This document shows positions 18,756-28,059 of a DNA stretch of 56,882 nt, piece after piece (position 1 is the first letter of the stretch; every line of letters starts with the position of its first letter). The notes under the pieces are model-generated. The model was not told the DNA's origin. It saw only the letters and a program-made list of their open reading frames with translations, and did no database searches. The translations under genes and the position numbers were made by a program. This DNA comes from Anaerovorax odorimutans DSM 5092 (GTDB lineage Bacteria > Bacillota > Clostridia > Peptostreptococcales > Anaerovoracaceae), in contig NZ_AUFC01000021.1 in NCBI RefSeq assembly GCF_000426305.1, positions 1 through 56,882 of the forward strand, given 5' to 3'.

Positions 18756-20849
18756 ATGTTAGATAATTTATTTTTACAAATACTGAAAATGAGTTTTACA
18801 GCAAGTTTTGTTATTATAATCGTTCTATTTGTAAGATTATTTCTAAAAAAATGTCCCAAGCTATTTTCCTATATTCTTTGGAGTGTCGTTCTTTTTAGAT
18901 TGATATGCCCATTTTCCTTTGAAAGTAATATTAGTTTTGTTCCATCAAAAGTTGACTCTATTTCATATGATATTGTGTCTATGGAAAGTCATGAGATTAA
19001 TACAAATGCTAAAATTACTAACTCAGACAATGAAGTCTTACTTCAACCTACAGTTAAATCAAATATAAATAAAGCTCAAGATTGGATACCAATAGGTAAA
19101 ACAATATGGATTCTGGGAATTTCAATACTTTTTATTCACAGTCTTTTTTCTTTATTTTCTCTAAGAAGAAAACTTAAAGCTTCAAAGAAAATAAAAATAG
19201 AATATAACGTTTATGGCATAGATGGATTGGATACAGCTTTTGTATTGGGATTTTTTAAACCTAATATCTATATTCCTTTGGGACTAAATGAAAAAGAAAA
19301 TAATTACATATTGCTGCACGAGAAAACTCATATAAAAAGGTTTGATCATATCATTAGAATACTAAGTTTTTTTATATTATGTGTACATTGGTTTAATCCC
19401 CTTGTTTGGGCAGCTTTTATCTTTGCAATGAAGGATATGGAAATGTCTTGTGATGAAAGTGTATTAAAACATACTGATTCTGATATAAGAAAGGATTATG
19501 CTTCCTCCTTGCTAAATCTTGCATCAAAACAAAACAATATAAAAGCTGGTCCCCTTTTCTTCGGGGAAGGAGATATAAAAACAAGAATAAAAAATACTCT
19601 TAATTATAAAAAGCCTACTTTTTGGTTTCTAATATTATTAATTATACTAATTATTTATATTTTAATAGGATTATTTGCAAATCCAAAAGCAAAAGTTACC
19701 ACCGTAGAAGACTATGCAAATTTATATATTAAACAAGAAATGAAAAATTATGAGAACTTAAAATATAATGATAACAGTATAAAAATAACAGATAAAAAAA
19801 TTACTAAGCTTGAAAAAATTGCACAGTTTGATAATCTTATGAAAGACTCCGTAGAAATTTGGCAATTAAAATATAGATTAAAACCTGATGATATTTCTAA
19901 AGTTATATTAGCAGGAGGTATGAATGAAATAGATGGGTGGCTCACGGAAGAAAGCAGTATGGGTAAACCATTACTTGTATTTACTAATAAACATAAAAAA
20001 TATAAATATTTAGGCAATATGTGGAGCGGTGATGATTCAAACGGTAATATTTATACTAAAGCAGGAAAAGAAATTTTAACTAGAGTATTTCTTGAAGAAA
20101 ATGGTTTGATTCCTAAAGAAAGTTATAAAGGAAAACATGCCATTGCAGACTTTACAATGTCAACAGGCGAGACAAGCAGACTTCTTTTGTCAAAACCCAT
20201 AAAACAAAGCAGCGATGGAATTTGGAGTGTTGAAAGATGGATGGACGGCAATGGCGCTATATATTATGAAGTTCCAGATACCGATAAAAGTATAGAAGCT
20301 TACTATGACTATCTTCAAGAGCTATCAAATGAAGAATCCTATAAATGGCTGAAAGATCCTAAAGCTGTATCATTAAATTATATAAATGATGTATTAAATC
20401 AGCCATTTACAATAAAACAACTAAATCTAAAAATCAAAGATAATATAGAATTAAAAGAATTTTATGACACTCCCGTCAGTGAATATATAGGCTATATCTC
20501 AAATTTTTTGAAAGACGATAAAACATATTTTTATTTAGACAGAGTTGAATGGCTCACTTCTGCAAAAGACATTGAACGTTTAAAAGAGTTAAAAATAGAT
20601 CCTAAAACCCTTAATAATGGATATTATATTTACAATCCCGCAACATATCCTGATTATTTTCAAATAAATGAAAAAAGTAAATACTATATAATAAATTCAA
20701 GCAGTGAAACTTTATATGAAAAAGAAGTAAGCTTAGAAAAAATTAAAGATTCAATAAATACTTTTGAAAAAGAAAATATACAAATTCCATTTAAAATAAC
20801 TACTAAAGACGGATATGTTACAGAAATAAGAGAACTATATATTCCTTAA
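18756..20849 (+). CDS. M56 family (BlaR1-like) membrane metalloprotease
   Basis: A 697-residue membrane sensor-protease. It has helices near residues 8-28, 38-52, 113-135 and 198-220. The zinc motif H188-E-K-T-H192 is followed by the third-ligand region MEMSCDESVL. Another helix (FWFLILLIILIIYILIGLFA) is near residue 290. The extracellular C-terminal region of about 390 residues does not show the SxxK/SxN/KTG motifs of a penicillin sensor. The ligand is therefore probably not a beta-lactam recognised by a PBP fold. It is coupled to the BlaI-like gene. Confidence 0.9.
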   Translation: MLDNLFLQILKMSFTASFVIIIVLFVRLFLKKCPKLFSYILWSVVLFRLICPFSFESNISFVPSKVDSISYDIVSMESHEINTNAKITNSDNEVLLQPTVKSNINKAQDWIPIGKTIWILGISILFIHSLFSLFSLRRKLKASKKIKIEYNVYGIDGLDTAFVLGFFKPNIYIPLGLNEKENNYILLHEKTHIKRFDHIIRILSFFILCVHWFNPLVWAAFIFAMKDMEMSCDESVLKHTDSDIRKDYASSLLNLASKQNNIKAGPLFFGEGDIKTRIKNTLNYKKPTFWFLILLIILIIYILIGLFANPKAKVTTVEDYANLYIKQEMKNYENLKYNDNSIKITDKKITKLEKIAQFDNLMKDSVEIWQLKYRLKPDDISKVILAGGMNEIDGWLTEESSMGKPLLVFTNKHKKYKYLGNMWSGDDSNGNIYTKAGKEILTRVFLEENGLIPKESYKGKHAIADFTMSTGETSRLLLSKPIKQSSDGIWSVERWMDGNGAIYYEVPDTDKSIEAYYDYLQELSNEESYKWLKDPKAVSLNYINDVLNQPFTIKQLNLKIKDNIELKEFYDTPVSEYIGYISNFLKDDKTYFYLDRVEWLTSAKDIERLKELKIDPKTLNNGYYIYNPATYPDYFQINEKSKYYIINSSSETLYEKEVSLEKIKDSINTFEKENIQIPFKITTKDGYVTEIRELYIP

Positions 20850-20853
20850 AGTA

Positions 20854-20875
20854 AGGCGCAGTATATACTGCGCCT
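20854..20875. terminator. Perfect 22-base palindrome between convergent genes
   Basis: AGGCGCAGTAT followed directly by its complement lies between the BlaR1-like gene and the YdbC gene. The stem is strong but only short T runs flank it, so terminator function is likely rather than certain. Confidence 0.6.
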
Positions 20876-20931
20876 CACCCATTTTCGCTACTATAATTTC
20901 GCTTGATTGATTTGATATTTTTAATTCTCTT

Positions 20932-21177
20932 TTAAGATAATTTTTCTTCTTTAAGTAACTCACACAATACATTTGCCTCTTCTTTATTTAAAGTGATACC
21001 TCGACTCATAAGTTTATGATTTTCATCCCAATCTCTAATATCATATTTTGCCGGATTTCCATTCCAGGAAACTAAATTTAATTCTCTTTTCCATCCCGAT
21101 GAATTATTTTTTCCTATTACTCCGATTTTTTCAGTTATTTCAAATGTAACTTCTCTGTCTTTTTCTTTTGTTGGCAT
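20932..21177 (-). CDS. YdbC/PC4-like single-stranded DNA-binding protein
   Basis: An 81-residue protein with the YdbC family pattern: EVTFEITEKIGVIG, then GWKRELNLVSWNGNPAKYDIRDWDE, then MSRGITLNKEEANVLCELL. These proteins share the fold of eukaryotic coactivator PC4 and bind single-stranded DNA or RNA. Two ribosome-site-like stretches (GAAAGGAATTAAAGGA) precede the ATG. It is monocistronic and divergent from the ABC-F gene. Confidence 0.88.
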   Translation of the reverse strand: MPTKEKDREVTFEITEKIGVIGKNNSSGWKRELNLVSWNGNPAKYDIRDWDENHKLMSRGITLNKEEANVLCELLKEEKLS

Positions 21178-21218
21178 TTCCTTTAATTCCTTTCTTTTTT
21201 AAATTTTTTATCTGTTTA

Positions 21219-21265
21219 TTTACATATTTTGTATTAATTGTATAATATATGTAAATAAATGTCAA
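21219..21265. promoter_or_regulatory. Overlapping divergent promoters
   Basis: Minus strand: TTGACA (21260-21265), 17-base spacer, TACAAT (21237-21242), firing toward the YdbC gene. Plus strand: TTTACA (21219-21224), 16-base spacer, TATAAT (21241-21246), firing toward the ABC-F gene. The two -10 boxes overlap, so use of one should compete with the other. The plus-strand leader to 21373 is about 120 bases. I saw no clear attenuator in it. Confidence 0.65.
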
Positions 21266-21372
21266 TGATAAAATAATAATAAAATTTCTATCTTTACATA
21301 ACGATATACAGCATATAAAATGTATAACAGCGTTAGATTCATCTAATTACCTGTATAAAGGAGAATAACTAA

Positions 21373-22923
21373 ATGTTAAATGTAAAAAATGTAACACATG
21401 GCTTTGGGGCCAGACGAATTTTAGAAGATGCTTCCTTTCGATTATTGAAAGGTGAACATATAGGACTTATTGGAGCAAACGGCGAAGGTAAATCTACTTT
21501 TTTAAATATAATTACAGGACAATTGATGCCTGATGAAGGAACGGTAGAATGGAACAAAAGAGTAACCGTAGGATATCTTGACCAACATTCATCGTTAAAA
21601 AAAGGAATGACAATAAGAGATACCCTAAAAGGTGCTTTTAAAGGAATGTTCACTCTTGAAGCCGAAATGCTTAAACTATATGAAGATATGGCTAATACTG
21701 ATGCTGATGAATTGGAAAAAATGATGGAAGAAGCAGGAGAAATCCAGCAAATATTAGAACATAGTGGATTTTACACATTGGATGCTAAAATCGAGGAAGT
21801 TGCCAATGGTCTTGGTCTATCCTCCATTGGCCTTGATAAAGATGTCTCAGATTTGAGTGGCGGACAACGTACAAAGGTACTGCTCACTAAGCTGCTCCTT
21901 GAAGATCCGTCAATTTTAATATTAGACGAGCCTACTAACTATTTAGACCACGAACATATAGAATGGCTAACAAGATATCTGCAAGAATATGAAAATTCGT
22001 TTATTCTTGTCTCTCATGATATGGAATTTTTAAATTCTGTTATAAACGTTATTTATCACGTTAATGATGGAGAATTAACAAGGTATACCGGGAACTATGA
22101 AAAGTTCAAGCAAATGTATGAAGTTAAAAAGAGTCAAGAAATAAAGGCTTACGAGAAACAACAGCAAGAGATTGAACGCATGGAAGATTTTATTGCAAGA
22201 AATAAGGCCAGAGTAGCTACACGTGGCATGGCAAACAGCAGACAAAAAATGCTTGATAAAATGGAAGTACTTGAAAAACCAAGAGAAAAGCCTAAGCCAT
22301 CTTTTTCTTTTAATGAAGCCCGTACCCCTAGCAGATTTATTGTTGAAGGAAAAAATGTAGTGTTAGGCTATGATGATCCTCTTACAAAACCTGTGAATTT
22401 TGTACTGGAAAGAAATCAAAAGATAGCAGTTACAGGCACTAACGGTCTTGGTAAGACTACTCTACTAAAGACAATTCTTGGAAAAATTCAATCTATCTCA
22501 GGTAAAATAGAACTTGGTGAATTTATTATTCCGGGTTATTTTGAGCAAGAAGCTGAAAGAGACTCTGAAATCACTGCATTAGACTATATATGGAATGAAT
22601 TTCCATCTTATACTAATGCAGAAGTACGTACTGCTTTAGCAAAATGCGGATTGACAACTGAACATATTACAAGTCAAATGCGTGTATTGAGCGGTGGTGA
22701 AAATGCTAAAGTCAGACTTTGTAAGCTTATGCAAAGAGAAGCAAATTGGTTGATTTTAGATGAGCCCACAAATCATTTAGATATAGAAGCAAAAGAAGAA
22801 TTAAAAAAAGCCCTAATTGAATTTAAGGGCACAGTTTTACTAGTTTGTCATGAACCTGATTTTTACGAAAGCTGGGTTACTGATATTTGGAATGTAGAAG
22901 ACTGGACATTAAAAGTGATTTAA
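21373..22923 (+). CDS. ABC-F family ATPase (YbiT/YkpA-like)
   Basis: A soluble protein with two ABC modules and no membrane domain. Walker A motifs are GANGEGKST and GTNGLGKTT, signatures are LSGGQRTKVLL and LSGGENAKVRLC, and Walker B segments are ILILDEPTNYLDH and WLILDEPTNHLD. The linker of about 80 residues between modules is Arg/Lys/Glu-rich (EIERMEDFIARNKARV). ABC-F proteins act on the ribosome, either as translation factors (EttA, YbiT, YkpA) or in antibiotic protection. The 516-residue length favours the housekeeping type. Its 3' end overlaps the convergent PHP gene by 15 bases. Confidence 0.92.
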   Translation: MLNVKNVTHGFGARRILEDASFRLLKGEHIGLIGANGEGKSTFLNIITGQLMPDEGTVEWNKRVTVGYLDQHSSLKKGMTIRDTLKGAFKGMFTLEAEMLKLYEDMANTDADELEKMMEEAGEIQQILEHSGFYTLDAKIEEVANGLGLSSIGLDKDVSDLSGGQRTKVLLTKLLLEDPSILILDEPTNYLDHEHIEWLTRYLQEYENSFILVSHDMEFLNSVINVIYHVNDGELTRYTGNYEKFKQMYEVKKSQEIKAYEKQQQEIERMEDFIARNKARVATRGMANSRQKMLDKMEVLEKPREKPKPSFSFNEARTPSRFIVEGKNVVLGYDDPLTKPVNFVLERNQKIAVTGTNGLGKTTLLKTILGKIQSISGKIELGEFIIPGYFEQEAERDSEITALDYIWNEFPSYTNAEVRTALAKCGLTTEHITSQMRVLSGGENAKVRLCKLMQREANWLILDEPTNHLDIEAKEELKKALIEFKGTVLLVCHEPDFYESWVTDIWNVEDWTLKVI

Positions 22924-23808
22924 GAATTTACTTAAAACTTTCATATCAGGTAATACAGGAAATTCACCTATCTCAATGTCCTCTTTTACTTCTTTTCCAT
23001 GAAAATCTGTACCTGCTGTAACTAATAAGTCTAACTTATCAGCAATTTCCAACAGTCTTTCCGTTTCATAAACTAAATGACTGCTGTAATAACATTCCAT
23101 ACCCATAAGACCAAATTCTTTTAACTTTAACAGAAGAGGCTCTAGTTTATCAAAAAAACTACCCTCTTCATTTTTTCCTTTATAGCTTATTTTCATAGGA
23201 TGTGCCAAAACGGGCACACCTCCCGCCTGGCAAATAAGTTCAATTGCTTTCTTGGCATCAATTTTTGCTCTGTAAATTGATTTAACTTTAGGATGGCCTA
23301 AAAACTTATCTTTTTTAAAAGCCTCTTTAATTGAAGTTACATAACCCTTTTTTAAGAGTCCTCTTGCAAAGTTAGGCTTTCCCACATATTCCTGCATAGG
23401 ATAAACCTGAAAATCTTCTCTATTTAAATCATAGCCTAAATCTCGTAAAGCTTTTAACATCTTTTGGTTTCGTTCTTTACGTTTTTTTTGAATTTCTTCT
23501 ACAGCATAATTTATTTCTTTATTATTTGTATCAAAACCATATCCTAAAAGGTGCATATAAATTTCTTGACCCTGCTGTGCATTTCTATTAAATATATTTC
23601 CCTCTTCTAAAGCAGCTGAAAATTCAATCCCTGGTATAACCTTTACACCAAACTCTTTTCCTGCTTCTATAGCCTCATTTATGCCTTTTAAGCCATCATG
23701 ATCCGTAATGGCTATTATATCCGTATTTTGTTTTTTTGCCCTGTAAACTAAATCTCTAGGTGACATACTACCATCAGAATAATAAGTATGTAAATGAAAA
23801 TCAACCAT
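22909..23808 (-). CDS. PHP domain phosphoesterase
   Basis: A 299-residue metal-dependent hydrolase with the N-terminal motif VDFHLHTYYSDGSMSP, then ITDHDGLKG, PGIEFSA, VLAHPM and the late TAGTDFHG. These histidines and aspartates form the trinuclear metal site. The family includes 3',5'-nucleotide phosphatases (TrpH/YciV, RNase AM), which is the likely role. Its ATG overlaps the stop of the upstream MFS gene (TAATG), so the two are translated together. Confidence 0.92.
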   Translation of the reverse strand: MVDFHLHTYYSDGSMSPRDLVYRAKKQNTDIIAITDHDGLKGINEAIEAGKEFGVKVIPGIEFSAALEEGNIFNRNAQQGQEIYMHLLGYGFDTNNKEINYAVEEIQKKRKERNQKMLKALRDLGYDLNREDFQVYPMQEYVGKPNFARGLLKKGYVTSIKEAFKKDKFLGHPKVKSIYRAKIDAKKAIELICQAGGVPVLAHPMKISYKGKNEEGSFFDKLEPLLLKLKEFGLMGMECYYSSHLVYETERLLEIADKLDLLVTAGTDFHGKEVKEDIEIGEFPVLPDMKVLSKFLNHF

Positions 23809-25010
23809 TAATCTTCACCATTCCCTTTCCTCTTGTTAATATAAATCAGCACAAGCTGCATAATTATAAAAATTGGAATAAAATTTAAAATTGCATGAAT
23901 TCCTGCATTTACTGAAATAGCCGCTCCAAGCATAGGAGAAACCATCATAGCTGCTGATGTAACTGTGCCCATTATTCCAAATAATGCTCCCTTTTTACGA
24001 TAATCTGTTGCTTCCGATGCAGCAGATGTTAATATAGGCTCAACAGAACCTACAATAAAAAAATATACCGCATATATAAAGATAAATAAGAAAATTGAAT
24101 ATCTTGGAATTAATAATAATGCAACTGGTAATGAAATTATCGTAAGTATAAACGCTAACTTGAATTTACTAAACCTATCTCCTAGTCTTGTAATAGTTAC
24201 TGCTGAGATGGCAGTTGCTATACCTGTAGCTCCGCTTATAATCCCTGTTAAAGTAGATGCGCCAGATAAAGTTCCCAAAGTATCTTGTACATATAAGGCA
24301 ACAAAAGGTATAAATATTGTTCTAGTTATTCTTCCTACAAAAATTACTATCAAAATGCTGATAATAAAAGGTGTAAGCAGCTTACTTTCTTTCTCATCTT
24401 CATCTTTTAATTTTATATTTTTTAATTTATCTCCAAATGTATTAGGGTCTTCTTTTACTAGAAATAAAACGAGCAAAAATCCAAAAAGTAAAATAACACC
24501 TCCTACAGCAAAGCACAAACGATATCCTATTATTTCAGCTAAAAACCCACCTACAAAAGGACCTATAGAATATCCTAAAAAGTTTGATGAGGTCATAAAA
24601 CCTAAAGCATAAGACATTTTATTTTCCGGAGTATTGGCAGAAACAAATGCCATGGATGCTGTTATTGTACCTGTAAAAATACCTTGTAGCCCACGCAGAA
24701 TCATAAATAAAAAAACAGAATGAATACTTCCCATTATAATTAAAAGAATTGATGCGGCTATCATTGCTCTTAAAAGCATCATTTTCCTTCCATACCTATC
24801 AGATACCATTCCCCAAATAGGTGCCGCAACTGCCATGGTGGCTGCCGGTAAAGTAGATGCTAAACCTATATAAAAATTTAATTCTGATCCTACTGTAACA
24901 CCTAAATGCTGTAAGTAGTATGGAATAAAAGGTATGGCGAATCCAAATCCCATTAAACTGAAAATTTGTGATACCCAAATAGTATATAGATTAATTTTCC
25001 AACGTTCCAT
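23808..25010 (-). CDS. MFS transporter (multidrug efflux type)
   Basis: A 400-residue protein with twelve predicted membrane helices. The motif A region GMVSDRYGRKMMLLRAM follows helix 2, and a second copy (ITRLGDRFSKFKLAF) occurs in the C-terminal half. LRGLQGIFTGTITASMAFVSANTP resembles drug/H+ antiporters of the YfmO/Bmr type. The substrate is unknown. TTTGGAG precedes the ATG. It is coupled to the PHP gene. Confidence 0.9.
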   Translation of the reverse strand: MERWKINLYTIWVSQIFSLMGFGFAIPFIPYYLQHLGVTVGSELNFYIGLASTLPAATMAVAAPIWGMVSDRYGRKMMLLRAMIAASILLIIMGSIHSVFLFMILRGLQGIFTGTITASMAFVSANTPENKMSYALGFMTSSNFLGYSIGPFVGGFLAEIIGYRLCFAVGGVILLFGFLLVLFLVKEDPNTFGDKLKNIKLKDEDEKESKLLTPFIISILIVIFVGRITRTIFIPFVALYVQDTLGTLSGASTLTGIISGATGIATAISAVTITRLGDRFSKFKLAFILTIISLPVALLLIPRYSIFLFIFIYAVYFFIVGSVEPILTSAASEATDYRKKGALFGIMGTVTSAAMMVSPMLGAAISVNAGIHAILNFIPIFIIMQLVLIYINKRKGNGED

Positions 25011-25074
25011 TATGAAATTTCTCCAAAAGATATACTTTATTTTGCTGAATTAGAATACATTAATTTTACATCAA

Positions 25075-25617
25075 TTATTCTATAAGCATACCTTCTTTTA
25101 CTTTATCTGAAGAATTTTTATTCAGTAAAAGTGTAACTAACTCAAGTGCAAAAGCAGCAGCCGTAGCGGGTCCTTTTGAAGTAATAATATTTCCGTCCAC
25201 TACAACTTTCTTCTCAGAATAATTTGCACCAGTCAAATAGGATTCCATTCCAACATATATAGTAGCATCTTTACCTTCTAAAAGTCCCAATTGTCCTAAA
25301 ATCATAGGTGCAGCGCAAATTGCAGCTATCCATTTATTATGCTTTGCAAAGTATTTAATATTTTCTGTAAGTCCTTTATGATTTCCTAAATTAGTTGTTC
25401 CCGGCATCCCTCCTGGTAAAACTATCATTTCACATTTTTCATAATCTGCTTCTCTAAACAAAATATCGGCAGATAAAGTCATCCCATGTGCACCAGTAAC
25501 TTCTTTTTTACTCATAATAGAGATTGTTTTGGTTTCTATGCCAGCCCTCCTTAAAACATCAACAATAGTCACAGCTTCAATTTCTTCAAACCCATCTGCT
25601 AAATGTACATATACCAT
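25075..25617 (-). CDS. DJ-1/PfpI family protein (YajL-type)
   Basis: A 180-residue DJ-1 fold protein. The reactive cysteine lies in WIAAICAAPMILG after the nucleophile elbow. Glu in GFEEIEA and the MIVLPGGMPGTTNL motif are typical of the DJ-1/YajL/ThiJ subfamily linked to oxidative stress or carbonyl repair. GGAGGAGG precedes the ATG. It follows the ROK kinase gene with a 2-base gap. Confidence 0.93.
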   Translation of the reverse strand: MVYVHLADGFEEIEAVTIVDVLRRAGIETKTISIMSKKEVTGAHGMTLSADILFREADYEKCEMIVLPGGMPGTTNLGNHKGLTENIKYFAKHNKWIAAICAAPMILGQLGLLEGKDATIYVGMESYLTGANYSEKKVVVDGNIITSKGPATAAAFALELVTLLLNKNSSDKVKEGMLIE

Positions 25618-25619
25618 AA

Positions 25620-26594
25620 TTAATCCTCCTCCGCTTTTTCTATATAATTTAATTTTGCAATCATTGCTGCGCCCACAATACCTATATTATTCTTAAAATT
25701 TGATATAACAATTTCAGGAATAGGAAATTCCTGAAAATATCTTTCTTCTTCTGTAAACTTTTTAATCTTATCTAAATACCATTCTCCTGCTTTAGACATT
25801 CCTCCCCCAATTACAATTTTTTCTGGATCTAAAACAGCAACTAAGTTAATAATTCCTCTGGCTAAATAAAATGCAGCTCTTTCCACAGCTTTATTAGCCG
25901 TTTTATCGCCTTCCTTTGCAGCACTTATAATCATAGCCCCATGTATTTTACTAAAATCACCATTACACATACTATATAAGCTGCTACTTTTCTCTCCTTT
26001 AGACAAAAGCTCTTTCACATATTTAATCAAAGCATTTGCTGAAGAAAATGTTTCTAAACATCCATTTCTTCCGCAATTACAATTATAAAAATTCTCACCT
26101 ACTATCATATGACCTATTTCAGCTCCGATCTTATGAAATCCAGTATAACTTTTGCCATCAATTATAATACCACCGCCGATTCCAGTGCCAAGGGTTAACA
26201 CAATGCCTGTATTAATTCCCCTAAGTAAACCTGCCTCCAATTCACAAGCAGCTGCTGCATTACCATCGTTTTCAACAAAAATAGGCAGCATTAATTCTTT
26301 TTTTAATATTTGAACGATAGGAATCTCTGACCAATTTAAATTTATACAATTAATTACCACTCCATTTTCATCAACAGGTCCCGGTACTCCCATTCCAACA
26401 GCCTTAACAATATAATTATAATCTTCTCCATCTTTTATAAGTTTTTTACTTAAACTAATAATATTTGAAATAATATTATCCGATCCTGATTCCACATTTG
26501 TATAAACTTGATTTTTTAATAAAATCTCACCTTTTTCATTTACAATACCCATTTTTATATTTGTGCCACCTAAATCAATGCCTAAATAATACAT
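25620..26594 (-). CDS. ROK family sugar kinase (glucokinase-like)
   Basis: A 324-residue kinase. The phosphate motif is LGIDLGGTNIKMGIV, and the ROK signature LTLGTGIGGGIIIDGKSYTG is followed by the zinc cluster GHMIVGENFYNCNCGRNGCLET. Catalytic Asp is in FVENDGNAAAACE. This pattern fits bacterial glucokinase GlcK. The upstream GAGAGGAG is a good ribosome site. It may share a transcript with the unknown membrane-protein gene upstream (35-base gap) and the DJ-1 gene downstream. Confidence 0.93.
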   Translation of the reverse strand: MYYLGIDLGGTNIKMGIVNEKGEILLKNQVYTNVESGSDNIISNIISLSKKLIKDGEDYNYIVKAVGMGVPGPVDENGVVINCINLNWSEIPIVQILKKELMLPIFVENDGNAAAACELEAGLLRGINTGIVLTLGTGIGGGIIIDGKSYTGFHKIGAEIGHMIVGENFYNCNCGRNGCLETFSSANALIKYVKELLSKGEKSSSLYSMCNGDFSKIHGAMIISAAKEGDKTANKAVERAAFYLARGIINLVAVLDPEKIVIGGGMSKAGEWYLDKIKKFTEEERYFQEFPIPEIVISNFKNNIGIVGAAMIAKLNYIEKAEED

Positions 26595-26628
26595 AAAAAC
26601 TCCTCTCTTTAGAGATAAAATTATGTAA

Positions 26629-27291
26629 TTATTGTGAAAACATTCTCCTTGGTCTAGTAATCTTCCACGTTAATGACGCCAATCCTGCCAAAATAATAGC
26701 TGAAACAATAATAATACCAATTACGCACATTTTAGCTAACTCATTTGTCATTATTGATGCCAATGCTCCGTCTTCTAAAAGCGGATTTTTAAATATAATA
26801 TAATATATATATTCTCTCGTTTTAGAAAGAATAAAACATATAACACCTGCTATAACTAACATTAAATAAAAAATAAATGTTATCTTAAAAGAAATCCTCA
26901 GAGCCAATTTACGATCTGCTCTAAATAAAATAACATACATTATTACGGCTATTATTGTAATAATAGTAAAAATTATCATGGATTTATTTAAAAAACTTCT
27001 AAAATTATTCATAATTACATTTTCTTCTGTTTTAAATATATCTTTATCAATATCTTCAAAATATCCTCGTAAATCAAAGTTTTCTATCTTTCCAAACATG
27101 AAACTCGAAATAAAGTCCCCCAATTCTTCATTTGTCTTATCAATAGTTACTTCTCCGGAAAATTCCATACTATTAAACTGATATGTATACACATCCGGCA
27201 TTCTCAGCACAATATTACCAGCTCCTATAATTGATATAAGTGGTATAATTAAAATAAGTGCTCCAAAAAAAATTCTATACATTACTCTCAT
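26629..27291 (-). CDS. Membrane protein of unknown function
   Basis: About 220 residues. The ATG at 27291 follows GGGGATT. An earlier in-frame ATG at 27306 has no better site. Four hydrophobic helices are visible: near the start (IFFGALILIIPLISIIG), IIFTIITIIAVIMYVILF, ITFIFYLMLVIAGVICFIL, and MCVIGIIIVSAIILAGLASL. An external loop of about 70 residues separates helices 1 and 2. The C-terminus is basic (TWKITRPRRMFSQ). I do not recognise the family. Confidence 0.75.
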   Translation of the reverse strand: MRVMYRIFFGALILIIPLISIIGAGNIVLRMPDVYTYQFNSMEFSGEVTIDKTNEELGDFISSFMFGKIENFDLRGYFEDIDKDIFKTEENVIMNNFRSFLNKSMIIFTIITIIAVIMYVILFRADRKLALRISFKITFIFYLMLVIAGVICFILSKTREYIYYIIFKNPLLEDGALASIMTNELAKMCVIGIIIVSAIILAGLASLTWKITRPRRMFSQ

Positions 27292-27477
27292 TTTTACAAT
27301 CCCCATTAAAACTTTTTACTATATATAAATACTCTTAGATAAAAATAACGATTTTTTATTAGTTTACTTGTACTTTATACATATATAATATAAAATATTC
27401 ACGTAATTACAAGATTAAATCTTAAAGTTCTTTAAAATTATACATTTATACATTAATTTTCACATTTGGAGGTTACT

Positions 27478-27972
27478 ATGACATATAAAGTAGGAATTAT
27501 TACTGCAAGTGATAAAGGTTCTATCGGCGAAAGGGTTGACTTAAGCGGTCCTGCCATAGAGAAAATCATTAATAAATTTCAAGATTTTAAAGTAGAGAAA
27601 TATATTATGCTTGCTGATGATATAAATCTTTTATCTAATGAAATGAAAAACATGGCAGATAAAAATAATATAGATCTAATCTTAACAACAGGAGGAACAG
27701 GCTTTTCAAAACGAGACGTAACTCCTGAAGCAACACTTTCAGTTATTGAAAAACGAGCACCGGGAATACCCGAAGCAATGCGCAGTATTTCTCTTAAAAT
27801 AACACCTAGAGCTATGCTTTCCCGAGCTGAAGCAGGAATTCGCGGCAACACATTAATTATTAATTTACCGGGAAGCCCAAAAGCTATAGAAGAAACTTTG
27901 GAATATATAATTCCTTCTGTAAAGCATGGTCTTGATATCTTACAAGGAAATGACTCCAACTGTGCAAGATAA
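27478..27972 (+). CDS. mogA: Molybdenum cofactor adenylyltransferase-type protein
   Basis: A 164-residue MogA/MoaB fold protein with KVGIITASDKGS, LILTTGGTGFSKRDVTPEAT (the GGTG site) and LIINLPGSPKAIEETL. These are the MPT-binding motifs of molybdopterin adenylyltransferase. The ATG at 27478 is chosen because TTGGAGG lies 7 bases upstream. No other molybdenum cofactor genes are in the window. It is transcribed alone and ends at the hairpin at 28002. Confidence 0.9.
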   Translation: MTYKVGIITASDKGSIGERVDLSGPAIEKIINKFQDFKVEKYIMLADDINLLSNEMKNMADKNNIDLILTTGGTGFSKRDVTPEATLSVIEKRAPGIPEAMRSISLKITPRAMLSRAEAGIRGNTLIINLPGSPKAIEETLEYIIPSVKHGLDILQGNDSNCAR

Positions 27973-28001
27973 TATCATTATTTTTTATGTTCTTATATAG
28001 A

Positions 28002-28045
28002 AATATTCTTGTGACCTTTAAATAAGTTTAAATCACAAGAATATT
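28002..28045. terminator. Bidirectional terminator between mogA and nupQ-like gene
   Basis: Perfect 13-base arms (AATATTCTTGTGA and its complement), with outer TATAG/CTATA pairing, lie between two convergent genes. Confidence 0.82.
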
Positions 28046-28059
28046 TACTATATCATAAT

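Noticed and set aside
18756-20849. Calling the locus a beta-lactam resistance operon
   Set aside because: There is no beta-lactamase or resistant PBP gene next to it, and the sensor region lacks penicillin-binding motifs.
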